Shown here: positions 33,270-41,800 of the stretch, in pieces
How the letters are laid out: each line of letters starts with the position of its first letter
Numbering within the stretch: position 1 is the stretch's first letter
Program-made: the position numbers and the translations under genes
Notes under the pieces: generated by a model
What the model was told of the DNA's origin: nothing
The model's input: the letters and a program-made list of their open reading frames with translations, nothing else
The model's database searches: none
NCBI GenBank assembly: GCA_964030785.1
Contig: OZ034971.1
Span: forward strand, 14,211,679-14,275,678
Direction of reading: 5' to 3'
From: Siderastrea siderea
Taxonomy: Eukaryota > Cnidaria > Anthozoa > Scleractinia > Rhizangiidae
DNA: 64,000 nt

Positions 33270-34559
33270 ATGAGTTTCAGAACAAGTGATAATTTACAAA
33301 GATATGAATACGTTCATTTCCATTTGGACAATGTCATTGAGCAACCTGCTAACAATCAATCACAGAAAAAGACGGGTTACAGATTCACAATCAACGATAG
33401 GTCGACTATGTTCGATTTTTTTAATGGGTATTTCGAAGTAACTAAAGAGCTTCAAAAAAGGGCAGATGGTACTGGATATGCTCAAGCAGATCGCATCACC
33501 ATGATAAACGGATCTTCTAGTTTGATCAAACATATGGTTATTAAATCGTCTGGTAAAATAGTATACGAGAGTGATAATTTACATAGAATTACGAATGTTA
33601 AAAATTTACTCGAATATAGTGATGATTTTAGTAGATCCGTTGGAAAGAATTCGTTCTGGTATCTTGATACTGACAGAACTACAGCAGATACAAACACAGG
33701 TTTCGAAGCCCGTCGCATTTTAACCCAGGCTAATCAGAATAACGGCGGCGGAGGAGCTAAATCGAATAACGAGATGATACCGTTGAACCGATACAGTTTT
33801 TTCCAAAAATTAGAAAAAAAAATGTTGCCCCCAATGCAGCTCGCATTTGAACTTACACTTAACGAAGACAGTGAAATGATTCACATGGCAAACGGCACAG
33901 ACGCTGGTCGTGTTGTAGTAAAGAGATTGTATCTTTGGCTCCCAAGATTAATTCCAAAAGACAGCATGTATAGTAATTTCGTTTCAGAGTTTCTCAAGCC
34001 AACAACCTGGACATATATGCGAGATCTCTACAATCAGTCAGCAAATACCAGAGCTATTCAGAATATGTTTCAAATCAGTCCAGCTATCGACGACGTTAAA
34101 CATGTTTTTATATATCTCCAGCGGACAGATGCACCGAATGATGATGAAGCAGAGAGGAGTCCGTATTTGTTTGACACTTTCAAGTTGAATGCTGCTGACG
34201 CTAATAGCTCTCTCTCGAGTTGTCGTTTAGAATATGGAAACAACACGTTCTATCCCGAACTAGAATACGATGCAGATTCTAAAATCAGGATATTCAATGA
34301 TCTCATGAGTTATGCATTTCGTAAAAACGATTACAATTCTGGGACACAACTTAATGTATCTAATTTTAGTAGTTTGTACGGATTAATATATTTCGATTTG
34401 ACATATCAAAAAGAGGTAGTGACGAGAGATCCTAAACAGTTGATTCTCCATTATCGTTTGAATGTTGCCCCAGCTGCTAACGTCCGAGCCCATAGTATCG
34501 TATTTTACGAGAGTGAGGTTGTTGTTAAGACAGTTGGAAACGAATTGATGATAGTTTAA
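33270..34559 (+). CDS. Major capsid protein, double jelly-roll, 429 aa
   Basis: The length, the all-beta character and the position after the minor capsid gene fit the Polinton hexon-like double jelly-roll protein. Segments such as YRFTINDRSTMFDFFNGYFEV near the N-terminus and PKQLILHYRLNVAP near the C-terminus look like jelly-roll strands. It would build the icosahedral shell. The frame is open upstream to 33225, but the ATG at 33270 is chosen because AATATATAATG matches the start motif used throughout the element and gives an N-terminus of normal length. No break is visible. Confidence 0.85.
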   Translation: MSFRTSDNLQRYEYVHFHLDNVIEQPANNQSQKKTGYRFTINDRSTMFDFFNGYFEVTKELQKRADGTGYAQADRITMINGSSSLIKHMVIKSSGKIVYESDNLHRITNVKNLLEYSDDFSRSVGKNSFWYLDTDRTTADTNTGFEARRILTQANQNNGGGGAKSNNEMIPLNRYSFFQKLEKKMLPPMQLAFELTLNEDSEMIHMANGTDAGRVVVKRLYLWLPRLIPKDSMYSNFVSEFLKPTTWTYMRDLYNQSANTRAIQNMFQISPAIDDVKHVFIYLQRTDAPNDDEAERSPYLFDTFKLNAADANSSLSSCRLEYGNNTFYPELEYDADSKIRIFNDLMSYAFRKNDYNSGTQLNVSNFSSLYGLIYFDLTYQKEVVTRDPKQLILHYRLNVAPAANVRAHSIVFYESEVVVKTVGNELMIV

Positions 34560-34633
34560 ATAAATAAGTTTTACATCGATGAAAATTTAAATGAATATGT
34601 TTTTTAAAACAGAATTTATCTAACATATATAAT

Positions 34634-35479
34634 ATGACACAACTATACGAAATCAAAGTTAGTTTATCACCAAACCAGAAAAAGAATCTTAGTAACGCGT
34701 ATCATAAAAGAGAAACTATCGTTTTGAGACTGACAAAGGATTCATTATCTGGGAATGACACTCTATACGTACCTCAGAATATAGTTAAGCGATTGGATAA
34801 AAATAGAAAATTGAAAAAGGGAATGGACATCAAACTAGCAAAAACAAACATTCGAAAGCAAGTTGGTGGATCACTCCTCTCTACAGTTTTGAATCTGGGA
34901 CGAACTTTTGCTCCCACTATTGCTAAGACTCTTGGATTGTCGGCTTTAGCTGGAGCAGCTAGTGAAGGAGCATCTCAGATCATCAAAAAGATATCTGGAA
35001 AAGGAATTCAAACTGGTGGGTTTCTCATACCACAAAATAAAATCGACCAGTTGATAGCATATAAACATCTTTTGACCACAAAACAAAAGAAGGATATATT
35101 AAATGCTCTACAAACCGGTTCTGGTGTTCATATAAAACCAACAAAAGTACAAACAGGTGGGTTCTTAGGTACTCTTCTCGCATCAATTGGAGTCCCTTTA
35201 GCTATTGAGGCAATAAAAAAGATGACTGGTAAAGGTGCCCCTCAGATGGGACAGCCTAAACAAAGACCACCCAGATCTATACCAAGTACTGCTAACAATC
35301 AAGATGGTGGTTTGTTAGTTCCGATGTATAGAACTCCACCTTTTTATGGAAATTGGCCGAACGATACAATCGGTATGGGAATTAAAAAAAAAAGAAAAGC
35401 TCAGAAAAAGGGCGAAGGTCTACTATTAGGCAAGAACTCACCCTTCAAAAACGTCCCACTGTTAAACATTCTGTTGTAA
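34634..35479 (+). CDS. Minor virion/core protein with Gly-Gly processing sites, 281 aa
   Basis: After a basic N-terminal domain of about 80 residues the protein has glycine-rich hydrophobic modules (VGGSLLSTVLNLGRTFAPTI near 77, TGGFLGTLLASIGVPLAIE near 180) separated by sites that look like adenain targets (ISGKG, MTGKG, VGG, TGG). The tail is basic and proline-rich. Such modules suggest a precursor cut into small core or membrane-active peptides (inference). ATATATAATATG precedes the start. Near the 3' end, the codons at 35384-35392 are AAA AAA AAA, which gives an in-frame A AAA AAA heptamer. The protease frame opens there in -1. Confidence 0.7.
   Translation: MTQLYEIKVSLSPNQKKNLSNAYHKRETIVLRLTKDSLSGNDTLYVPQNIVKRLDKNRKLKKGMDIKLAKTNIRKQVGGSLLSTVLNLGRTFAPTIAKTLGLSALAGAASEGASQIIKKISGKGIQTGGFLIPQNKIDQLIAYKHLLTTKQKKDILNALQTGSGVHIKPTKVQTGGFLGTLLASIGVPLAIEAIKKMTGKGAPQMGQPKQRPPRSIPSTANNQDGGLLVPMYRTPPFYGNWPNDTIGMGIKKKRKAQKKGEGLLLGKNSPFKNVPLLNILL
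35386..35392 (+). promoter_or_regulatory. Candidate -1 ribosomal frameshift site 1 (A AAA AAA)
   Basis: The heptamer is in the zero frame of the minor virion protein, 85 bases before its stop. The protease frame (-1) has a TAA at 35383-35385 and opens exactly here. No strong downstream stem is seen: only a 5-bp pairing of gaagg (35414-35418) with ccttc (35442-35446). The A10 run could also allow transcriptional slippage, or mark an assembly indel. Confidence 0.55.
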
Positions 35480-35937
35480 AACCCGAATTCCATAAGAATG
35501 TCCCATTAAGTAATTATGATTTAATAAAATGGTGTAAATATCTGAATATCCCAATTAATGATGTATTGTCAAGAGATGAAAATGTTCCTCACAATCATAG
35601 ACAGGCTCTATTCATTTACAATCTTGAACCGAGTTATATGTCAGGGAGTCATTGGGTGGCTACTTATGTTAAGGACAAAGTCCTCAATTACTTTGATAGC
35701 TTTGGTTTGCCTCCCTTCCAAGAAATGGTCAATCACGCGAGAAAAAAGAATTTAACATTGCTTCATCAGAACAATCAAATACAAAATTTACTGACGACAA
35801 CATGCGGTTACTTCTGTTTATACTTTTTGAATGAGATGAATAAGGGTAAATCATATTTTGATCTGTTGGAAGTTTTCGACATATACGATACGACGAATAA
35901 TGAGAGGTTTCTAGAACGGTATTTCAAAAATATGTAA
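35386..35937 (+). CDS. Adenain-type cysteine protease, reached by -1 frameshift
   Basis: The catalytic order His-Asp-Gln-Cys of the adenovirus protease family is present: His in SHWVATY (codon 35650), Asp in YFDSFG (35695), Gln in the NNQIQN region and Cys in TTTCGYFC (35803). It would cut virion precursors during maturation. The frame is open from 35386 to the stop at 35935-35937, and conserved-looking sequence (WCKYLNIPI near 35530-35556) lies upstream of any ATG. No ATG in frame precedes the domain, and no TATA-ATG motif is present. The simplest reading is expression as a -1 extension of the preceding virion protein. A lost start codon is the alternative. Confidence 0.85.
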   Translation, partial: KKKKSSEKGRRSTIRQELTLQKRPTVKHSVVKPEFHKNVPLSNYDLIKWCKYLNIPINDVLSRDENVPHNHRQALFIYNLEPSYMSGSHWVATYVKDKVLNYFDSFGLPPFQEMVNHARKKNLTLLHQNNQIQNLLTTTCGYFCLYFLNEMNKGKSYFDLLEVFDIYDTTNNERFLERYFKNM

Positions 35938-35948
35938 TCAAGTTATAT

Positions 35949-36350
35949 ATGAAATCTTATTGCGTGAAACAAAAAAGGGTCACAGAATGTGTACCTGGGA
36001 GTGAACGATATGTGAGAGCCAAAAATGGGAGGCTTATGCTTAAATGTATTTGTGGTGAATGTGGTATTACTAAGACTAAATTCGTCAAAAGTCAAAAAGG
36101 AGGTGAAAATCCATTAGGTAAAGCTTTTGAGGCAGCCAAAATAGCCGAACAAATAACTCGCAAAGTAATTCCATCAACCAACCATGTATTTGACCGATAT
36201 TGGTCTGGTGATATCTTAAAAGGTGCTTTCACAGCACCAACAGGTATAACAAGCAAGAAATTCTGGACTAAACCAAAGAAGGGTACTGTCATGCGTTTGG
36301 TGAAAAATCCAAAAACTGGTAAATATGAGAACGTATATATTGAACCTTAA
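35949..36350 (+). CDS. DUF5679-like zinc-ribbon virion protein, 133 aa
   Basis: The N-terminal 47 residues (MKSYCVKQK, AKNGRLMLKC, GECGITKTKFVK) resemble the DUF5679-type ribbon, although one Cys of the first pair is replaced by Gln. The rest is basic, with a helix KAFEAAKIAEQITRKVIP and a C-terminal VMRLVKNPKTGKYENVYIEP. The same N-terminus recurs at 36372, so one gene is a duplicate of the other's first module. GTTATATATG forms the start. The function is unknown; a DNA- or capsid-binding role is a guess. The TATATATG start right after the protease stop shows that it is expressed independently. Confidence 0.65.
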   Translation: MKSYCVKQKRVTECVPGSERYVRAKNGRLMLKCICGECGITKTKFVKSQKGGENPLGKAFEAAKIAEQITRKVIPSTNHVFDRYWSGDILKGAFTAPTGITSKKFWTKPKKGTVMRLVKNPKTGKYENVYIEP

Positions 36351-36371
36351 TCTAATCTAATCATATTATAT

Positions 36372-36557
36372 ATGAAATCTTATTGCGTGAAACAAAAGAT
36401 GGTCACAGAATGTGTGCCTGGGAGTGAACGATATGAAAAGGCTAAAAATGGGAGGCTTATGCTTAAATGTAAATGCTCTGAATGTGGAATAACTAAGACT
36501 AAATTCGTTAAACAGGCGGGAAACGGGCTAGCCCGTCGAAAGGGGCGGGCTTACTAG
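36372..36557 (+). CDS. DUF5679-like zinc-ribbon module, zero frame of the PLA2 gene
   Basis: A 61-residue frame starts at ATTATATATG and repeats the first 47 residues of the protein at 35949 with few changes, then ends after a short basic tail (stop 36555-36557). Near its end, codons GCG GGA AAC give an in-frame G GGA AAC heptamer (36518-36524). The PLA2 frame lies in -1 and opens at 36512. I infer that this frame is the N-terminal module of a longer product. If frameshifting does not occur, a free 61-residue ribbon protein would be made as well. Confidence 0.7.
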   Translation: MKSYCVKQKMVTECVPGSERYEKAKNGRLMLKCKCSECGITKTKFVKQAGNGLARRKGRAY

Positions 36558-37219
36558 ATACAGTAGCATCAACTGGTACTGATTTATTGATTCACCACGG
36601 TATTCCTTGGTTGGGAAAAAAGGCTGTTGAAATGGGTCGATATTATGGATCAGAAGCCTTGAGAAACCCAAAACTGCAGAAAAAGGCTATCGATTATGCT
36701 CTGGATAAGTTGAATCCAATGATTCAAAATGTCGGAAGTCAAGCTCTTGATCAATTATCAACCAAAATAAGACCAAATAGAAAGTATAAAACTGACAGGA
36801 AGGATTTGGATGGTGGTAGTTTAGATATCCATAAACTAATTGGTAAATTACCAAGACCAAAAGCTGGATTCACTCCAGGTAAGTATAAATATTTAGGTCC
36901 GTATAATCCGCTGGAAGAGCAGCTGCAGTACGATAAAAATACTGGCAAGGTGACCAAATGGAATGTAAAACCTCTCAACAAGGTCGATGAAATAGCAGCT
37001 CATCATGATATTTGTTATGACATGGGGAAAAACAAGGTTGAATGTGACAAACAAATGGTCAAGTCATTGGATGAAATACCTTATGGACAAATGCCAAAAT
37101 GGGGACAAACAGCACGATTTCTAATCAACACGAAGCAGAAACTGGGTCTTGGTGTAAAACAAAGGAAGACAAAAAACCTGAAAAGCCGTCGAGTGAAGAA
37201 AACTGGCAAGAAAAATTAG
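36512..37219 (+). CDS. Phospholipase A2-domain virion protein, reached by -1 frameshift
   Basis: The frame opens after a TAA at 36509-36511 and has no ATG until well inside the conserved N-terminal helix (HHGIPWLGKKAVEMG). The PLA2 part has a calcium-loop pattern YLGPYNPL near 36889-36912 and the catalytic pair in AAHHDICYD (His-Asp codons 37004-37009), followed by ECDKQM. This is the compact secreted-PLA2-like fold also used by parvovirus capsids to leave the endosome; the same role is inferred here. The tail is strongly basic. Codons ACA AAA AAC near the end give an A AAA AAC heptamer (37171-37177) in frame, 42 bases before the stop. Confidence 0.75.
   Translation, partial: TGGKRASPSKGAGLLDTVASTGTDLLIHHGIPWLGKKAVEMGRYYGSEALRNPKLQKKAIDYALDKLNPMIQNVGSQALDQLSTKIRPNRKYKTDRKDLDGGSLDIHKLIGKLPRPKAGFTPGKYKYLGPYNPLEEQLQYDKNTGKVTKWNVKPLNKVDEIAAHHDICYDMGKNKVECDKQMVKSLDEIPYGQMPKWGQTARFLINTKQKLGLGVKQRKTKNLKSRRVKKTGKKN
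36518..36524 (+). promoter_or_regulatory. Candidate -1 ribosomal frameshift site 2 (G GGA AAC) with stem-loop
   Basis: The heptamer is correctly phased in the zero frame. After a 5-nt spacer, agcccg (36530-36535) pairs with cgggct (36546-36551) around a 10-nt loop. This is a GC-rich stem in an otherwise AT-rich element, with the spacing used by retroviral frameshift signals. The same heptamer is used at known retroviral gag-pro junctions. Confidence 0.65.
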
Positions 37220-38136
37220 CTGATGAGCTTCATAAACCGATAAAGCGTAACTTCACCCGGCGGCGGGTAATTGTAAACCATATTGACGAGACATGGTGTT
37301 CAGATATCGTTGAGATGCAAAAATTCAGTCGATGGAACGCTGGCTACAGATATCTTCTTATGGTACTTGAGGTATTCTCTAAATACGGTTGGATAGTTCC
37401 ATTAAAAGATAAAAAGGGTGAAACCGTTATGAATGCTTTTAAAACAATATTCAAAGAGGGGCGTAAACCACAATATCTTTGGACAGACAAAGGCAAGGAG
37501 TATTACAACAAACATGTTAAAGAACTACTTGATAAGAATAAAATAACCTTATACTCAACCGAAAATGAGGAAAAATCTAGTGTTTGTGAAAGATGGAACC
37601 GTACAATCAAAACCAAAATGTGGAAGCAGTTTACTGTTCAAGGTAATACAAAGTATTTAGACATGCTACCCAAATTAGTGAAACAGTATAACAACACCAG
37701 ACATTCAAGCATAAAGATGACGCCTACAGAAGCCGGTAAAAGGAAGAATCAAGGAACTGTTTACTTTAATCTGTATGGTGATATGGAGCAAGTATCATCT
37801 AAACCGAAATTCAAAATAGGTGATAAGGTTAGAATAAGTAAGTATAAACGAAATGTGTTTGATAAGGGCTATACACCGAATTGGTCTGAGGAAATTTTTA
37901 CAGTTGATGAAATACAACATACAAACCCAATCACATACAAACTAAAGGATCTCAGAGGTGAAGATATTCAAGGGAGTTTTTATGAACCTGAATTATTAAA
38001 AGCTAAACAGGAGGTATTCCGTATCGACAAAGTTATTAGGAGAGATTACAAGAAGAAACAAGCTTTAGTCAAATGGAAGGGATATAGTGATGACTTCAAC
38101 AGTTGGATTCCGTTAAAGGACTTGAAGGATATATAA
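37099..38136 (+). CDS. Retroviral-type integrase with C-terminal chromodomain, up to 345 aa
   Basis: Counting from the ATG at 37099, the catalytic triad is Asp69 (WCSDIVEM), Asp130 (LWTDKGKEYY) and Glu164 (SSVCERWNRT). A beta-barrel-like region follows (FKIGDKVRISKYKRNVFDKGY), then a chromodomain at about 300-345 (IDKVIRRDYKKKQALVKWKGY, SWIPLKDL). It inserts the element into the genome and makes the 6-bp duplication; the chromodomain may steer it to marked chromatin. The first 120 bases overlap the PLA2 frame. The protein may start at 37099 or be made as a -1 fusion through the heptamer at 37171. Confidence 0.9.
   Translation: MGTNSTISNQHEAETGSWCKTKEDKKPEKPSSEENWQEKLADELHKPIKRNFTRRRVIVNHIDETWCSDIVEMQKFSRWNAGYRYLLMVLEVFSKYGWIVPLKDKKGETVMNAFKTIFKEGRKPQYLWTDKGKEYYNKHVKELLDKNKITLYSTENEEKSSVCERWNRTIKTKMWKQFTVQGNTKYLDMLPKLVKQYNNTRHSSIKMTPTEAGKRKNQGTVYFNLYGDMEQVSSKPKFKIGDKVRISKYKRNVFDKGYTPNWSEEIFTVDEIQHTNPITYKLKDLRGEDIQGSFYEPELLKAKQEVFRIDKVIRRDYKKKQALVKWKGYSDDFNSWIPLKDLKDI
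37171..37177 (+). promoter_or_regulatory. Candidate -1 ribosomal frameshift site 3 (A AAA AAC)
   Basis: The heptamer is in the PLA2 frame; the integrase frame is -1 and enters its conserved N-terminal region a few codons later. Downstream pairing is weak: gtgaag (37193-37198) with cttcac (37251-37256). An ATG in the integrase frame at 37099 offers an alternative start, but it lacks the TATA-like motif and lies inside the PLA2 tail. Confidence 0.5.
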
Positions 38137-38169
38137 AAATAAAAATTATATGTAAACATATATATATAG

Positions 38170-38442
38170 ATGGATACTGAAAATCGGCAGTGGTTCTGCG
38201 ATATTTGTGAGAGGAACTATAGTTTGAAGAGAAAGGAAAAACATCTTCTAACTAAAGTTCATAAAAAGAATAAAGAACGTTCAGATCGTGAAGAGGCTTA
38301 CGAAGAATATCTAATACGTCGAGATGAACTATTGATGGAAAATATTAGAGATATGGATTTGGAGGGGTTCGTAGAAAAACGTAAACTTGTTGAAAAACAA
38401 CTTAAAAAAGAATTTGGTCGAAATTATAAAGTTTCTGAATGA
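38170..38442 (+). CDS. Small zinc-finger protein, 90 aa
   Basis: One C2H2-like finger lies at residues 8-32 (FCDICERNYSLKRKEKHLLTK-VH), with C-x2-C and H-x5-H spacing, followed by a charged helical tail. ATATATATAGATG gives the start. It pairs with the similar gene at 38503; both lie between integrase and polymerase. A DNA-binding or nucleic-acid-chaperone role is likely, but the target is unknown. Confidence 0.7.
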   Translation: MDTENRQWFCDICERNYSLKRKEKHLLTKVHKKNKERSDREEAYEEYLIRRDELLMENIRDMDLEGFVEKRKLVEKQLKKEFGRNYKVSE

Positions 38443-38502
38443 ATTGAAACGCATCTTACTTATTTAAAGATATATAGTATATATATATATATAGTATTAT
38501 AT

Positions 38503-38733
38503 ATGGAAAATCAGAATGTTAAGAGAGGTCGAGGTAGACCACCAAAATATTCAACTGAAGAAGAGAGGAAGGATGCTTTAAGACGACAAAAATCGAAGTA
38601 CATGCTAGACAAAGAATGGTATTGTGATATTTGTAAAACAGGTCGTAACTATACACTGGCTGGCAAGCATTGTCATTTGAAGACGATAAAGCACCAAAAA
38701 ATAGCATTGCATCAATATCATGGAGAAAAATAA
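38503..38733 (+). CDS. AT-hook and zinc-finger protein, 76 aa
   Basis: The N-terminus has an AT-hook (KRGRGRPPKY at residues 7-16), then a basic linker, then a finger WYCDICKTGRNY with downstream His residues (GKHCHLKTIKH). The AT-hook should bind the minor groove of AT-rich DNA, which fits the AT-rich start motifs and composition of the element; a regulatory role is inferred. The start is set by TATTATATATG, and the upstream 40 bases are almost pure TA. Confidence 0.7.
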   Translation: MENQNVKRGRGRPPKYSTEEERKDALRRQKSKYMLDKEWYCDICKTGRNYTLAGKHCHLKTIKHQKIALHQYHGEK

Positions 38734-38876
38734 TTGACATAATGCAAGGACATAATGCATAATAATGTTTCATAATTACAGTTCAAAGGATCAAATCGCG
38801 GATCATTTGAATTCTTGACTGTGTTTGAACGCAGATTAAAACTACTTAAAAAAATATCTTTACTATAGTATATATA

Positions 38877-41800
38877 ATGAAATCAGAAAAATCTAATTAT
38901 ATAAATATGGATAAAGCTAGTTTGAAGAAACTAAGCAAATCGAAACTTATCAAATTACTTATGAAGCAGGAGAAGAAGCCAGTTCCAGCACCAAGGAGGC
39001 CAATACCAACACCTCGCAAGAGTGTCAAACAGATGGCTAAAGAATATGAAGAAAACATCATTCTTCCACCTCCAGAATTCAGGAATGATTACAAACCCAT
39101 TCCAACACCAAGGAGTAAAAAACCAGTTCCAACACCAAGAACCATAATAAAACAAACAGACAAAGCTTTAAAAGATTTCACTAAGTCATTTGAAATTGGC
39201 ATTAAAAACAATAAAGACCCCTTACCCCAAATGCAAAACACAAGAAAAGCAATAGAACATCGTTTAATAACTTTGTTGAATGAAATGAAAGGCTTGAAAT
39301 ACCTTGAAACATTGAAAGTCACATTTAGCAAAATGTCTGATGGTGAAAAAGTGATTAAAACTGCATATTTCAACAGTAAAGCCCAAACAATAATCAACCA
39401 AATGGAAATCAATGAAGAATTACAAATGTCTAAACAAAATATCTTAAACCTGATCTCCCAGTGGATATCAGAAGGATCTGGTTGGACAATCCAATCTGTT
39501 GATAGCCATTACCTCAACATTGTCAAATACAAGCCAATGAATGGATCCTCATATATCCAACTGCCTTCTGAACTGCGAAATAGTGCTAAGGGACTAATTA
39601 ACATGAAAAATGAGGATAATGAATGTTTCAGATGGTGTCATATCCGACACTTAAACCCACAAGAAAAATATCCTCAAAGGATTAAAAAAGTCGATAAACC
39701 ATACATTGAAAAGTTAGATTACTCAAACATTGATTTTCCAGTCAGTGTCAAACATTACAACAAAATTGAGAAGCAAAACAGTATTAATATAAGTGTATTC
39801 GGGTACGAAAACAAAGAGCCATATCCCATCTATGTTTCCAAAGAAAAGTATGAAGATCATATGGAACTACTTCTGATAACAAAAAATGAAAACAAGCATT
39901 ATGTTCTGATAAAGGATTTCAACAAATTCATGTATAACCAAACAAAACACAAAGAGAGGAAACACTTTTGTATGTGGTGTCTGCAACGTTTCAGTTCAGA
40001 CAGGGTTTTAAACAATCATAAAGACATTTGCATTCAAGTGAACGGCACCCAAGCAATTAAAATGCCAGACAAAGACAATAACATACTGAAATTCAACAAC
40101 TTCCATAAGCAACAACCTGTACCATTTGTCATCTATGCTGATTTTGAGGCTATAACTGAAAAGATACAAAGATGTCAACAGAAGGGTAACAAATCATACA
40201 CAGAAGCATACCAAAGACACACAGACTGTGGATATGGTTACAAGGTTATCTGCTGTTATGACGACAAATATACAAAACCAATACAAATATATAGAGGCGA
40301 AAAGGCTGTTTATAAATTCATGGAAAACATGTTAGAAGAAGTGAAATACTGCAAAAAAGTAACGAAAAAACATTTCAATAAACCATTGAGAATGACAAAA
40401 GAGAATGAACATGAATTTGAAAAAGCAAAAGAATGCCACATATGCGACAAAAAATATACTGAGAAAGACATTCGAGTGAGAGATCATTGCCATATTACTG
40501 GTAAATACAGAGGCTCAGCTCACCAAGAATGCAATCTGAAACTCAGAATAAATCCAGAAGAAATAAAAATTCCTGTTATATTCCATAATTTGAGAGGTTA
40601 TGACAGTCATTTCATTATGCAAGAAATTGGAGCTATTGTCAAGAATAATACATACAAAAATAAGAATGGAGAGGAGAAACAAATGAATATCAATGCTATT
40701 CCAACTAATATGGAAAAGTATATGGCTTTCATGCTTGGCAACCATCTGAAATTCATCGACAGTTTCCAATTCATGAGTTCAAGTTTGGATAAATTAGTGA
40801 GCAACTTACCAGCAGAAGCTTTGAAATATACAAACAAAAGATTCCAAAAAGAAAAATTCAATCTTATGACGCGAAAAGGTATTTATCCGTATGATTACAT
40901 GGACAGTTTTGAGAAATTCAATAAAACAGAATTGCCAACTAAACAAGAATTTTACAGCATATTGAATAATGAGCATATAACAAATGAGGATTATTGTCAT
41001 GCTCAGAAAGTGTGGAATACATTTCAATTACAAACTATGGGTGAATACCACAATCTATATCTTAAGTCTGATATACTTCTATTAGCCGACGTGTTTGAAA
41101 ACTTCCGCAAAACCTGTTTACAATTCTACAAACTCGACCCATGCCACTATTTCACATCACCCGGTTTGTCCTGGGACGCTATGTTGAAAATGACTGATAT
41201 TCAACTAGAACTAATGACAGACATAGATATGTTTCAATTCATTGAAAAAGGTATGCGTGGTGGTATATCTTATATAGCAAATCGACATGGTAAAGCGAAT
41301 AACAAGTACATGAGTAAATATGATAAGAATAAGCCGTCAAAATACATTATGTATCTTGATGCTAATAATTTATACGGTTGGGCTATGAGCCAATATCTCC
41401 CAACTGGTGGTTTCAAATGGATGACAGAAAAGCAGATTAATAAAATCAATTTAGCTCAGTATAATGAAGACAGTAATAAAGGATTGATACTGGAAGTTGA
41501 TCTCGAATATCCTAAAGAGTTGCATGACCTTCATAACGACTACCCATTAGCCGCTGAGAGGGTTTGTGTAAATAAAGATATGCTGTCTGATTATTGTAAA
41601 AAAATTGCTACAAAATATAATATATCAACAGGACTGGTACATAAATTAATTCCTACATTAAGCAACAAAGAAAAATATGTTCTGCATTACAGAAACCTGC
41701 AGCTGTATCTTGATCTTGGATTGAAAGTAAACAAAGTCCATCGAGTATTAAAATTCAATCAGTCACCTTGGCTCAAACAATACATACAATTCAATACTCA

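Noticed and set aside
37099..37101. ATG at 37099 as the certain start of the integrase
   Set aside because: It is usable, but it lies inside the PLA2 tail without the start motif, so it is kept only as an alternative to frameshifting.
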